Shown: piece by piece, positions 6,101 to 9,222 of the stretch
Layout of the letters: the number at the start of each line of letters is the position of its first letter
Position numbering within the stretch: position 1 is the stretch's first letter
Assembly: GCA_026770585.1 (NCBI GenBank)
Contig: MU647019.1
Span: forward strand, 102,209 to 112,330
Reading direction: 5' to 3'
DNA from: Baffinella frigidus
Taxonomy: Eukaryota > Cryptophyceae > Cryptomonadales > Baffinellaceae
DNA: 10,122 nucleotides
Notes under the pieces: generated by a model
Databases searched by the model: none
The model's input: the letters and a program-made list of their open reading frames with translations, nothing else
What the model was told of the DNA's origin: nothing
Position numbers and translations under genes: made by a program

Positions 6101-6499
6101 CTATACCTAGGGCCCAGTGGTGGTCCAAACCGCAAGGCGTTTCCTGACAATCGAGGTACCCCTGTACCCCTCACGGCCTCGCCACTCCTCCCTTTTCCCC
6201 GCCTCGCCCCACCCATCGCCGCCGAAAGCTCATGCCGTCTATCCCTTAAGTGCCCGACGGGCGAATAATCGCCCGTGGAAGCCCCGCCCCAGGCAGGTCC
6301 TAGGGCCCTACCGTAGGGCGTATGCGCCTACTGGGCACTTGAGGTACACGAAAGCTCGCGCCTTCTGCGCCAAAGCTCATACCCACCCCCCGCACGCACC
6401 TGGCAGGCGCCAATCGCAGTGAAAACGGCGCTGGAGGGAGAGAAGGTGAGCAGCAGCCTCGCCATGGCCAAGAAGCGCGCCGATGCCGCCTCCGCCCCG
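2845..6499 (+). CDS. Membrane-anchored flotillin-like SPFH-domain protein, five-exon model, 3' end not found
   Basis: Joined exons 2845-3168, 3241-3300, 3670-3756, 4653-4769 and 6407-6499 give about 227 residues, every junction in phase 0. Seen: a hydrophobic helix at residues 22-37, then PNEWLMYLYNG, a VKFPS motif, VNFTASQATRQRAGVAVSG, GALSNMTVVE plus VMTQRETL, the hallmark GWGIWLETVEILDV, then an Ala/Lys/Glu-rich stretch (KADAHLAAEK, AKKRADAAS). This order is that of eukaryotic flotillin-type SPFH proteins, which scaffold membrane microdomains; the charged tail fits the flotillin coiled coil. Odd points: roughly 30-45 residues usually found between the GVxVSG strand and the NMT helix are missing at the exon 1/2 junction, and exons 4 and 5 have extra decayed copies nearby. 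The locus may be a working gene with an unusual structure or a decaying paralogue. Family assignment is fairly sure; functionality is not. Confidence 0.7.
3169..3240 (+). other. Intron 1 of the flotillin-like gene (72 bp)
   Basis: Begins GTGATTTC, ends TGCCTGAGCAG. It is short and carries no repeat, in contrast to the other introns. It does not encode the SPFH segment that appears to be missing between exons 1 and 2. Confidence 0.65.
3241..3300 (+). CDS. Flotillin-like gene, exon 2
   Basis: Twenty codons in phase 0, VQTMAISTIRGALSNMTVVE. In flotillin-type proteins the corresponding helix (an alternation of small and hydrophobic residues ending in N-L/M-T-I/V) lies between the early SPFH strands and the NRE/QRE motif that exon 3 supplies. 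It is bounded by GAGCAG before and GTTGTC after. Confidence 0.65.
3372..3455 (+). other. Cysteine-rich coding-like segment inside intron 2 (weak)
   Basis: One frame reads VHCGRAFSESGSCTTCGQAL then SQC, with cysteine spacing reminiscent of a small zinc-binding fold. It is preceded by TTGCCCGTAG, an acceptable 3' splice site. It does not belong to flotillin, whose sequence is continuous across this point. It could be an exon relic from another gene, an alternative exon, or chance in GC-rich DNA. Confidence 0.2.
3501..3641. mobile_element. Foldback element, CCACCA...TGGTGG family, copy 2, in intron 2
   Basis: 141 bp, palindromic about 3571/3572. The centre is a perfect 36-bp palindrome (3554-3589) with core GGGGTCGGATCCGACCCC. 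The arms continue with mismatches to GTGGCTCAAATAGTGC on the left (3517) and GCACTGTTTGAGCCAC on the right (to 3625), then CCACCAGCC...GGGCTAGTGG at the ends. No clear target-site duplication is seen. It has no coding capacity. Confidence 0.88.
3670..3756 (+). CDS. Flotillin-like gene, exon 3
   Basis: 29 codons, VMTQRETLTKRVKQDITL followed by VFRGWGIWLET. The GWGIWLET motif followed by a VEI start in exon 4 is the most diagnostic part of the gene: flotillin-type SPFH domains carry GWG(I/V)WLET(V/I)EI here. It is bounded by CAACAG and by GTGCCACC. Confidence 0.78.
3785..4235. repeat. Interstitial telomere-like array (CCCTAAA)n in intron 3
   Basis: Roughly 450 bp of CCCTAAA units. The units are nearly pure in the middle (about 3885-4015) and degenerate toward CCCCAAA (about 4047-4105), CCCTCAA and CCCTGAA on the right. 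At the left edge the opposite orientation appears first (GTTTAGGGTTTA, 3785-3796), facing TAAACCCTAAAC (3824-3835), so the array starts with a head-to-head inversion. This is the Arabidopsis/alga-type telomeric unit but it is internal, between exons of one gene. Confidence 0.95.
4253..4313 (+). pseudogene. Decayed copy of exon 4, 5' half
   Basis: Preceded by CTGGGAGCAG, a good acceptor, it reads VEIMDLRVES and then shifts frame. The DNA TCAGTCCAAATCGCTGG corresponds to TCAAAGTCGCTG of the intact exon with four extra bases. Similarity continues to CATGCAGTAC and then stops, about halfway through exon 4. Splicing to it would put the gene out of frame. Confidence 0.75.
4460..4518 (+). pseudogene. 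Second decayed copy of exon 4, 5' half
   Basis: TTGGACACTCGACTAGACGT followed by GCGAGTGGAGTCGAAGTC aligns with the beginning of exon 4, keeps the frame LDVRVESKSLFDGMQC, and ends at the same halfway point as the copy at 4253. It is preceded by ACTCAAAAG instead of the normal acceptor. The sequence after both half copies is also shared (CACGACCGTTT at 4318 and 4523), so the duplicated unit included flanking intron. Confidence 0.75.
4653..4769 (+). CDS. Flotillin-like gene, exon 4 (intact copy)
   Basis: 39 codons, VEILDVRVESKSLFDDMQY then LKTDALDFDTKADAHLAAEK. It completes the end of the SPFH domain (ETVEILDVRV) and enters the Ala/Lys/Glu-rich helical region. Bounded by GGGGTCAG and GTCTTTTT. 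It is the only full-length, in-frame copy among five related segments between 4253 and 5189. Confidence 0.78.
4805..4824. repeat. Small hairpin in intron 4
   Basis: GTTGTTGA pairs with TCAACAAC around a 4-base loop, 35 bases into intron 4. The remainder of 4770-4923 is GC-rich with no recognised feature. Confidence 0.7.
4924..4968 (+). pseudogene. Copy of exon 4, 3' half
   Basis: From GATTTCGACACCAAGGCTGA to GCCGAAAAG and on into the donor GTCC it is identical to the second half of exon 4 (about 45 bases). It lacks the first half, so it has no acceptor of its own. The near identity means this duplication is recent compared with the 5' half copies. Confidence 0.85.
5041..5108. repeat. Direct repeat ATATTTACAATGGTGGTTTA, two copies plus a relative
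   Basis: AATATTTACAATGGTGGTTT followed by ACAACTCAAAAG appears at about 5042-5073 and again at 5077-5108. A diverged relative (GATTACAATGGTGGTTTAAA then ACTCAAAAG) lies at about 4430-4458. In two of the three cases the next base begins an exon 4-like copy, so this sequence was the intron DNA adjoining the duplicated exon. Confidence 0.85.
5109..5189 (+). pseudogene. Internally deleted copy of exon 4
   Basis: It opens TTGGAATCTTGG, a diverged version of the exon 4 start, then jumps to an in-frame version of the exon 4 end reading DAFNLDTKADADLAAEK, followed by donor GTCTGT. The middle of the exon is missing and the two ends are in different frames. Differences from exon 4 are concentrated at a few positions, so this copy is older than the one at 4924. 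Confidence 0.7.
5218..5368. mobile_element. Foldback element, CCACCA...TGGTGG family, copy 3, in intron 4
   Basis: 151 bp. Ends are CCACCAGCCCTCCCGATTGG and, on the right, CCAACCGGGAGGGTTGGTGG; next inside is ACCAAATCG against CGATGGTTTGGT. The centre has 22-bp perfect arms (5274-5295 and 5302-5323) around AGATCC, with core GAGACCCC...GGGGTCTC. The motif GATTTACCCTT is tandemly doubled on the left (5263-5284). Non-coding. Confidence 0.9.
5535..5618 (+). repeat. 84-bp direct repeat in intron 4, copy 1
   Basis: From CCCAGGCAGGT through GGTAATAGTAACAGTCTCTC and TCTCCCTGGTA to ACAAAAGGCATGTCT. It matches 5868-5951 at equal length with scattered substitutions. The two copies are 333 bases apart and both lie within intron 4. 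Confidence 0.9.
5667..5709. repeat. Foldback in intron 4
   Basis: GTCCCTCCCCGATGTG pairs with CACATCGGAAGGGGAC around an 11-base loop, with two mismatches. The next 60 bases (5710-5772) are very GC-rich and contain a second small stem, GCGGTACGCCTACCGC, related to the CTACCGTAGGGCGTATGCG motif of the foldback family at 6244 and 8065. Confidence 0.7.
5842..5856 (+). pseudogene. Fragment resembling the start of exon 5
   Basis: AATCTCTCTCCAG, an excellent acceptor, is followed by GCGCAGATCGTGGTGA. This parallels GCGCCAATCGCAGTGA at the start of exon 5, but a stop codon (TGA) follows after six codons. It is probably the beginning of a decayed exon 5 copy. Confidence 0.4.
5868..5951 (+). repeat. 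84-bp direct repeat in intron 4, copy 2
   Basis: Second copy of 5535-5618. It runs from an exon 5-like fragment directly into the palindrome at 5957-5994, so it is probably part of the duplicated unit that carried exon 5. Confidence 0.9.
5957..5994. repeat. 38-bp perfect palindrome made from exon 5 sequence
   Basis: The right half GCAGTGAAAACGGAGCTGG is the exon 5 coding sequence (compare GCAGTGAAAACGGCGCTGG at 6416). The left half is its exact reverse complement. There is no spacer. This is an inverted duplication that has one coding segment as both arms. Confidence 0.93.
5976..6087 (+). pseudogene. Interrupted copy of exon 5
   Basis: The first part reads KTELERERD (5979-6008). It is followed by an AT-rich stretch ATAATTTATTGCCAAAC, then a second start of the same purine-rich sequence (GGAGCTGGGGAGAGAGATT, 6031-6049) that continues as YEQQAKKRADTASP to about 6087. 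Joined across the interruption the frame is open and alignable to exon 5. GAGCTGG and GAGAGAGATT appear on both sides, so either a short tandem duplication or an insertion split the exon. Confidence 0.65.
6003..6027 (+). repeat. 25-bp sequence shared with an intron of the minus-strand gene
   Basis: AGAGATTGATAATTTATTGC followed by CAAAC is exactly repeated as its reverse complement at 9769-9793. Both copies read the same way relative to the gene they lie in. The flanks differ. Confidence 0.95.
6101..6164. mobile_element. Right-end fragment of the TA-flanked inverted-repeat element
   Basis: CTATACCTAGGGCCCAGTGG followed by TGGTCC, AAACCGC and GAGGTACCCCTG matches the middle and right end of the element at 7535-7655. 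The left end is missing and the internal G run has gone. It lies in intron 4 of the flotillin-like gene. Confidence 0.65.
6244..6344. mobile_element. Short foldback element with CTTAAGTGCCC ends, copy 1
   Basis: CCTTAAGTGCCC (6244-6255) and GGGCACTTGAGG (6333-6344) form imperfect inverted ends about 100 bp apart. GACGGGCGAATAATCGCCCG inside forms a second stem. The segment CCTACCGTAGGGCGTATGC and the flank CTATCCCT are shared with 8058-8158, so this is a family. It lies just upstream of exon 5. Confidence 0.65.
6407..6499 (+). CDS. Flotillin-like gene, exon 5 (best copy)
   Basis: 31 codons in phase 0, APIAVKTALEGEKVSSSLAM then AKKRADAASAP. The acceptor is CACCTGGCAG. The donor at 6500 (GTGCCG) is the least certain boundary, because GTGCCGCGCCCCCCG recurs at 6653 after a CTCAG acceptor, so coding could continue or resume there. 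The Lys/Ala/Glu composition suits the flotillin coiled-coil region, but similarity here is compositional rather than motif-based. Confidence 0.5.
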
Positions 6500-6526
6500 G
6501 TGCCGCGCCCCCCGATCTCGGCCCTG

Positions 6527-6652
6527 AATGCTGAACGCTGGACGCTGGACGCTGGACCCTGGACCCTGCATCTCCGCCCAGGTGACCCATCCGTCTTTGG
6601 CCCTGCTCCTGAACCCTGGACCCTGGAACCTGGACCCTGAACCTCCGCTCAG
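6527..6652. repeat. Minisatellite of GGACCCT/GGACGCT units
   Basis: Tandem variants of CTGGACGCTGGACCCTGGA (6535-6567) and CTGAACCCTGGACCCTGGA (6608-6640). Each is followed by a matching ATCTCCGCCCAGGTG or ACCTCCGCTCAGGTG segment, so the whole block is doubled. Confidence 0.85.
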
Positions 6653-6721
6653 GTGCCGCGCCCCCCGCCCTCGGTCCTGCCTCTCAACGCGAAGAGCCCG
6701 ACTAGAGTGAGACAGAGCTAG
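6653..6721 (+). CDS. Possible terminal exon of the flotillin-like gene (weak)
   Basis: After CCTCCGCTCAG, a frame in phase 0 reads VPRPPPSVLPLNAKSPTR then VRQS and TAG. Its first 27 bases duplicate the sequence just after exon 5 (6500-6526). A strong donor, AGA followed by GTGAGA, lies inside it at about 6706, so the exon could instead end there and splice onward. Proline-rich, no recognised domain. Confidence 0.25.
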   Translation: MPRPPPSVLPLNAKSPTRVRQS

Positions 6722-6749
6722 GCTGCCCGCCCTCGCGTGACGCTCCTGC

Positions 6750-7136
6750 CCCCTGAACTCTGAACGCTGAACTATGGACCCTGGACCTTGAAACCTGAAC
6801 CTTGCACCCTACACCCTACACCCTACACCCTACAACTTGAACCCTAAACCCAAAACCCAAACCAAATACCCAAACCCAAACCCAAACCCGAACCCAAACC
6901 CAAACCCAAACCCAAACCCAAACCCAATCCCAAACCTAAACCCAAACCCAAAACCAAAACCATTCACTGTACCCAAACCCATACCCAAACCTAAACCCGA
7001 ACCCACACCCCAACCCCAACCCCAACCCCAACCCCAACCCCAAACCCAAACCCAAACCTAAACCCAAACTCCAAACCCCAAACACCAAACTCCAACCCCC
7101 AACCCCCAACCCCCAAACCCAACCCCAACCCCAAAC
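6750..7136. repeat. Degenerate telomere-like and CCCAAA minisatellite
   Basis: Starts with CCCTGAAC/CCCTACA variants (6750-6840). It then becomes a long CCCAAA array (6845-6960), passes through ACCCCA units (7008-7045) and returns to CCCAAA and CCCCAAC. It is open in frames on both strands (Pro-Asn on plus, Gly-Leu on minus) only because the unit contains no stop codon. Not treated as coding. Confidence 0.95.
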
Positions 7137-7145
7137 CCTCTCGCG

Positions 7146-7180
7146 GCAGGGGATCCACAAGGCAGAGCAGAGCCTGCGGC
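7146..7180 (+). repeat. GGGATCCACAAGGCAGAGCA unit, copy 1
   Basis: After TCTCGCGGCAG it reads GIHKAEQSLR in one frame. The same unit occurs at 7276, 7304 and 7392, embedded in telomere-like sequence. It is preceded by GCAG each time except the last (GCAT), as a 3' splice site would be, so it may be a multiplied exon piece. Confidence 0.75.
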
Positions 7181-7203
7181 CCCTAGCCCCTGGCCCCTAC
7201 ACT

Positions 7204-7275
7204 CCAACCCCTCAAACCTCAACCCTAAAACCCAAACCCTAAACCCTAAACCCTAAACCCTAAACCCTGAACCCT
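7204..7275. repeat. Second telomere-like array (CCCTAAA)n
   Basis: CCCTCAAACC variants merge into clean CCCTAAA units (7233-7268), ending CCCTGAACCCT just before the next GGGATCCAC unit. Confidence 0.92.
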
Positions 7276-7337
7276 GCAGGGGATCCACGAGGAAGAGCAG
7301 AGCCAGGGGATCCACAAGGCAGAACTGAGCCTGCGGC
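7276..7337 (+). repeat. GGGATCCAC units, copies 2 and 3, in tandem
   Basis: Two units spaced exactly 27 bases apart (9 codons) read GIHEEEQSQGIHKAELSLRR in one frame. This keeps the frame of copy 1 and shows codon-compatible variation (GAG/AAG, GCA/GAA). Confidence 0.75.
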
Positions 7338-7342
7338 GCCCT

Positions 7343-7390
7343 GAACCCTACACCCTGAACCCTAAACCCTGAACCCTAAACCCTAAATCA
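7343..7390. repeat. Third telomere-like tract
   Basis: CCCTACACCCTGAACCCTAA and further CCCTAAA/CCCTGAA units between coding-like copies 3 and 4. Confidence 0.85.
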
Positions 7391-7391
7391 T

Positions 7392-7412
7392 GCATGGGAT
7401 CCACGAGGCAGC
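7392..7412 (+). repeat. GGGATCCAC unit, copy 4 (truncated)
   Basis: GCATGGGATCCACGAGGCAG. It matches the first 20 bases of the unit with GCAT in place of GCAG, then diverges. Confidence 0.65.
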
Positions 7413-7429
7413 AGGTTGCTTCAAGGGGT

Positions 7430-7456
7430 GTAGTTTCTCGTATTCGAGGTACCCCT
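7430..7456. mobile_element. Terminal fragment of the TA-flanked inverted-repeat element
   Basis: GTTTCTCGTATTCGAGGTAC followed by CCCT resembles the right end of the complete elements (GTTTCTTATGAGCGAGGTAC followed by CCCTG). The rest of the element is missing. Confidence 0.5.
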
Positions 7457-7534
7457 CAAGGGCGCGGTGGTGGGAAGGTGCGGTGCGGGTGTAAATGAAG
7501 GAGGGACTTTCAACTTGCGAGCAGCTGTGGGGTA

Positions 7535-7655
7535 CAGGGGTACCTCATTCACAAGAAACCGCCCCCCCCTATGACCCTACGGTGTGTCTATGCCTAGGGC
7601 CCCATGGTGGTCCTAGGGGGGGGGGGGGCGGTTTCTTATGAGCGAGGTACCCCTG
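7535..7655. mobile_element. TA-flanked inverted-repeat element, copy 1 (121 bp)
   Basis: Ends are CAGGGGTACCTCATTCACAA then GAAACCGCCCC on the left, and on the right GGGCGG then TTTCTTATGAGCGAGGTACC then CCTG. Inverted ends are about 30 bp with a few mismatches. TA lies on each side (7533-7534 and 7656-7657), a probable target-site duplication. The middle contains ATGCCTAGGGCCCCATGGTG. Non-autonomous: no frame is long enough for a transposase. Confidence 0.9.
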
Positions 7656-7659
7656 TAGC

Positions 7660-7857
7660 GAAACGCTCTTTGTGGCGTTGTGTTGTCATACATGTACTCA
7701 CCTTGAGCCAGAACCACTAGTCCTGGAATCTACCTCTCTTAGCCTCACCAACAACATTTACACTTAAAGCACTTAATCACTCCATATCATATCCCATAGC
7801 ACGCGGCTCGCCCGCGATGCTCCATAGAACGCCTCGCCCCCCCCCACCGTGCGCCCG
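7660..7857. other. No gene recognised
   Basis: This 200-bp stretch between two TA-flanked elements is AT-richer than its surroundings from about 7740 to 7800 and contains a 10-base C run (7837-7846). It has no splice-bounded frame and no strong repeat. Confidence 0.4.
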
Positions 7858-7859
7858 TA

Positions 7860-7978
7860 CAGGGGTACCTCGCTCAGAAGAAACTGCCCCACCCCAGGAC
7901 CGTACAGTAGGCTTATGTCTAGTGTCCTATGATGGTCCTAGGGGGGGGGGGCTGTTTCTTATGAGCGAGGTACCCCTG
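7860..7978. mobile_element. TA-flanked inverted-repeat element, copy 2 (119 bp)
   Basis: CAGGGGTACCTCGCTCAGAA begins the element and GAGCGAGGTACCCCTG ends it, with TA on both sides (7858-7859 and 7979-7980). The ends are closer to the consensus than in copy 1 and the middle differs more, as expected of a family that keeps its termini. Confidence 0.92.
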
Positions 7979-8057
7979 TAACGCAGGCCGAGCCCCGGCG
8001 GCACCCCGCACTCTCGCCCTGCGAAGAGGTGCCCCCCCCCCCCCTGCAAGCACCCCC

Positions 8058-8158
8058 TCTATCCCTCAAGTGGCCAGGAGCCAATATTCTCCTACCGTAG
8101 GGCATACGCAGGAGCCTCGGACCTGTGGAGGGTCAAACATGACCCTCTGGCCACTCAA
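8058..8158. mobile_element. Short foldback element with CTCAAGTGGCC ends, copy 2
   Basis: CTCAAGTGGCCA (8065-8076) faces TGGCCACTCAAG (8148-8159), paired over AGTGGCCA with weaker outer pairing. Inside are CCTACCGTAGGGCATACGC, shared with 6307-6325, and a clean stem GAGGGTCA/TGACCCTC (8128-8147). The flank CTCTATCCCT is also shared with copy 1. Confidence 0.6.
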
Positions 8159-8159
8159 G

Positions 8160-8409
8160 CGATACATCTCGCCCGGGGCGGGTTCCGAAGAGGAGGCGCG
8201 GGTCACGAGACCGTGCAGCAGCCCGAGCCTGCCGCCGGGGGCTTGGCCTGCCGACGGGGCGCGAGCGGCGGGTTACTTCCTGCAGGTGATCACGCGAGGC
8301 CTGGTTGGGAGGGTGTACACGGTGGCTACGTTGGGTGGATCAACGCGCCGTTTTCTCGCGGTCTGCAGCGAGGTCTGCAGAGAGTGACTGAACCTCGACG
8401 GGGCCACGA
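8160..8409 (+). other. GC-rich, coding-like but unassigned
   Basis: Two plus-strand frames stay open here. One (to CTGCAG then GTGATC near 8286) ends in GYFLQ before a plausible donor. The other reads QQPEPAAGGLACRRGASGG. Neither contains a motif that can be recognised, and GC-rich DNA tends to stay open by chance. It could hold an exon of the plus-strand gene, but evidence is insufficient. Confidence 0.25.
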
Positions 8410-8672
8410 ACGCAAACTCGCTCGCACACCACTCCCAGAGATCGCAGGGGCGCATCCTGACCGTTGGGAGATTGCAACAACACGCAAACTCGCTCGCATA
8501 CAGGGGTACCTCGCTGATAAGAAACTGCCCACCCCCTAGGACCACCGTAGGGCCCTAGGCATAGGGCTACTGTAGGTTCCTAGGGGGAAGCGGTTTCTTA
8601 TGAGCGAGGTACCCCTGTACCACTCCCAGAGATCGCAGGGGCGCATCCTGAACGTTGTGAGATTGCACCATC
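8410..8672 (+). repeat. 72-bp tandem duplication, second unit split by a TA element
   Basis: Unit 1 is 8410-8481. Unit 2 begins at 8482 with the same ACGCAAACTCGCTCGCA, is interrupted at 8501-8619, then continues CCACTCCCAGAGATCGCAGG to about 8672. Over the 48 bases after the break (8429-8476 against 8620-8667) the units differ at two positions. Unit 1 has CA where unit 2 has the TA insertion site, so unit 1 serves as a local empty-site reference. Confidence 0.93.
8501..8617. mobile_element. TA-flanked inverted-repeat element, copy 3 (117 bp)
   Basis: CAGGGGTACCTCGCTGATAA to GAGCGAGGTACCCCTG, flanked by TA at 8499-8500 and 8618-8619. Its middle (ACCGTAGGGCCCTAGGCATA) differs from the other two but keeps the CCTAGG core. 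It sits precisely inside the second unit of a 72-bp tandem duplication. Confidence 0.95.
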
Positions 8673-8691
8673 GTTGCCACACGCGCAGGAA

Positions 8692-8901
8692 CCACTCGAG
8701 GCTAGAAGTGACTATTTTAAAACAGGGATTTGTTTACAAGTGATGGAAAAAAAAGAGATGTGTAGTAATTTTCACACAAATGGGGGCGTTTGGTCACGTA
8801 TCGGGCGGAATTCCGCCCGATACGTGACCACGCCTGCCCGTGACTGGTACTAAATCTAACAACCCCACATTTGAAATGCTCCCCTTTCTAGCCTCGAGTG
8901 G
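8692..8901. mobile_element. 210-bp foldback element with a 38-bp central palindrome
   Basis: The ends are exact inverted repeats of 16 bp: CCACTCGAGGCTAGAA (8692-8707) and TTCTAGCCTCGAGTGG (8886-8901). Near the middle is a perfect 38-bp palindrome (8792-8829) with core CGGGCGGAATTCCGCCCG. GTGTAGTAATTTTC on the left (8760-8773) recurs inverted at 406-420. Non-coding; no target-site duplication is obvious. Confidence 0.85.
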
Positions 8902-8954
8902 AAGGACGAGGACTGCTTCAGGCCGCTCCGGGACAAGGAGCAGGTCACAAGATT

Positions 8955-9125
8955 CCACCAACCCTCACGGTAGGACCAAATCGATTGGTTTCGACCTGTT
9001 CCCAAAAGTTGATTTTGTACCAAGATTCGGACTTAAGTTGACACAAAGACCCCAGATCTGGGGTCTCTCCAAGGTGAATTTGAGATCTGAAATCTACGAT
9101 TTGGTCTCTTCGAGCGGGTTGGTGG
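8955..9125. mobile_element. Foldback element, CCACCA...TGGTGG family, copy 4, in an intron of the SAM gene
   Basis: 171 bp. Ends are CCACCAACCCTCACGGTAGG then ACCAAATCG on the left, and CGATTTGGTCTCTTCGAGCG then GGTTGGTGG on the right. The centre is a perfect 20-bp palindrome (9047-9066, AGACCCCAGATCTGGGGTCT), nearly the same as in copy 3. It lies 20 bases downstream of the donor of the minus-strand exon ending at 9145. Confidence 0.88.
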
Positions 9126-9144
9126 TTGGTGGCAGGAAAGAGAC

Positions 9145-9222
9145 CTCCCCGGCGTCGGGCTTCTGGATGGCCTGGCGCAGCTTGACCACTTGCATCTTCT
9201 TCAGCCCCGCACCCTCCAACGC
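9145..9222 (-). CDS. SAM-like gene, downstream exon
   Basis: Carries the last SAM helix, LKKMQVVKLRQAIQ, followed by KPDAGE. Its donor GTCTCTTTCC is followed after 20 bases by the palindromic element at 8955-9125. No further exon of this gene is securely found to the left. Confidence 0.65.

Noticed and set aside
6837-7160. Open frames on both strands in the CCCAAA array (Pro-Asn-rich and Gly-Leu-rich)
   Set aside because: They result from a stop-free hexanucleotide repeat. Both strands are open for the same trivial reason.
8273-8545. Minus-strand open frame over the TA element
   Set aside because: Half of it is the terminal inverted repeat (GGTACCTCGC...). The rest is antisense to the tandem duplication, with no recognised motif.
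8891-8943. Possible plus-strand exon reading EWKDEDCFRPLRDKEQ between TTTCTAG and GTCACAAG
   Set aside because: The acceptor and first bases are part of the exact terminal inverted repeat of the 210-bp foldback. No neighbouring exon continues it and no family is recognised. It remains a faint possibility.
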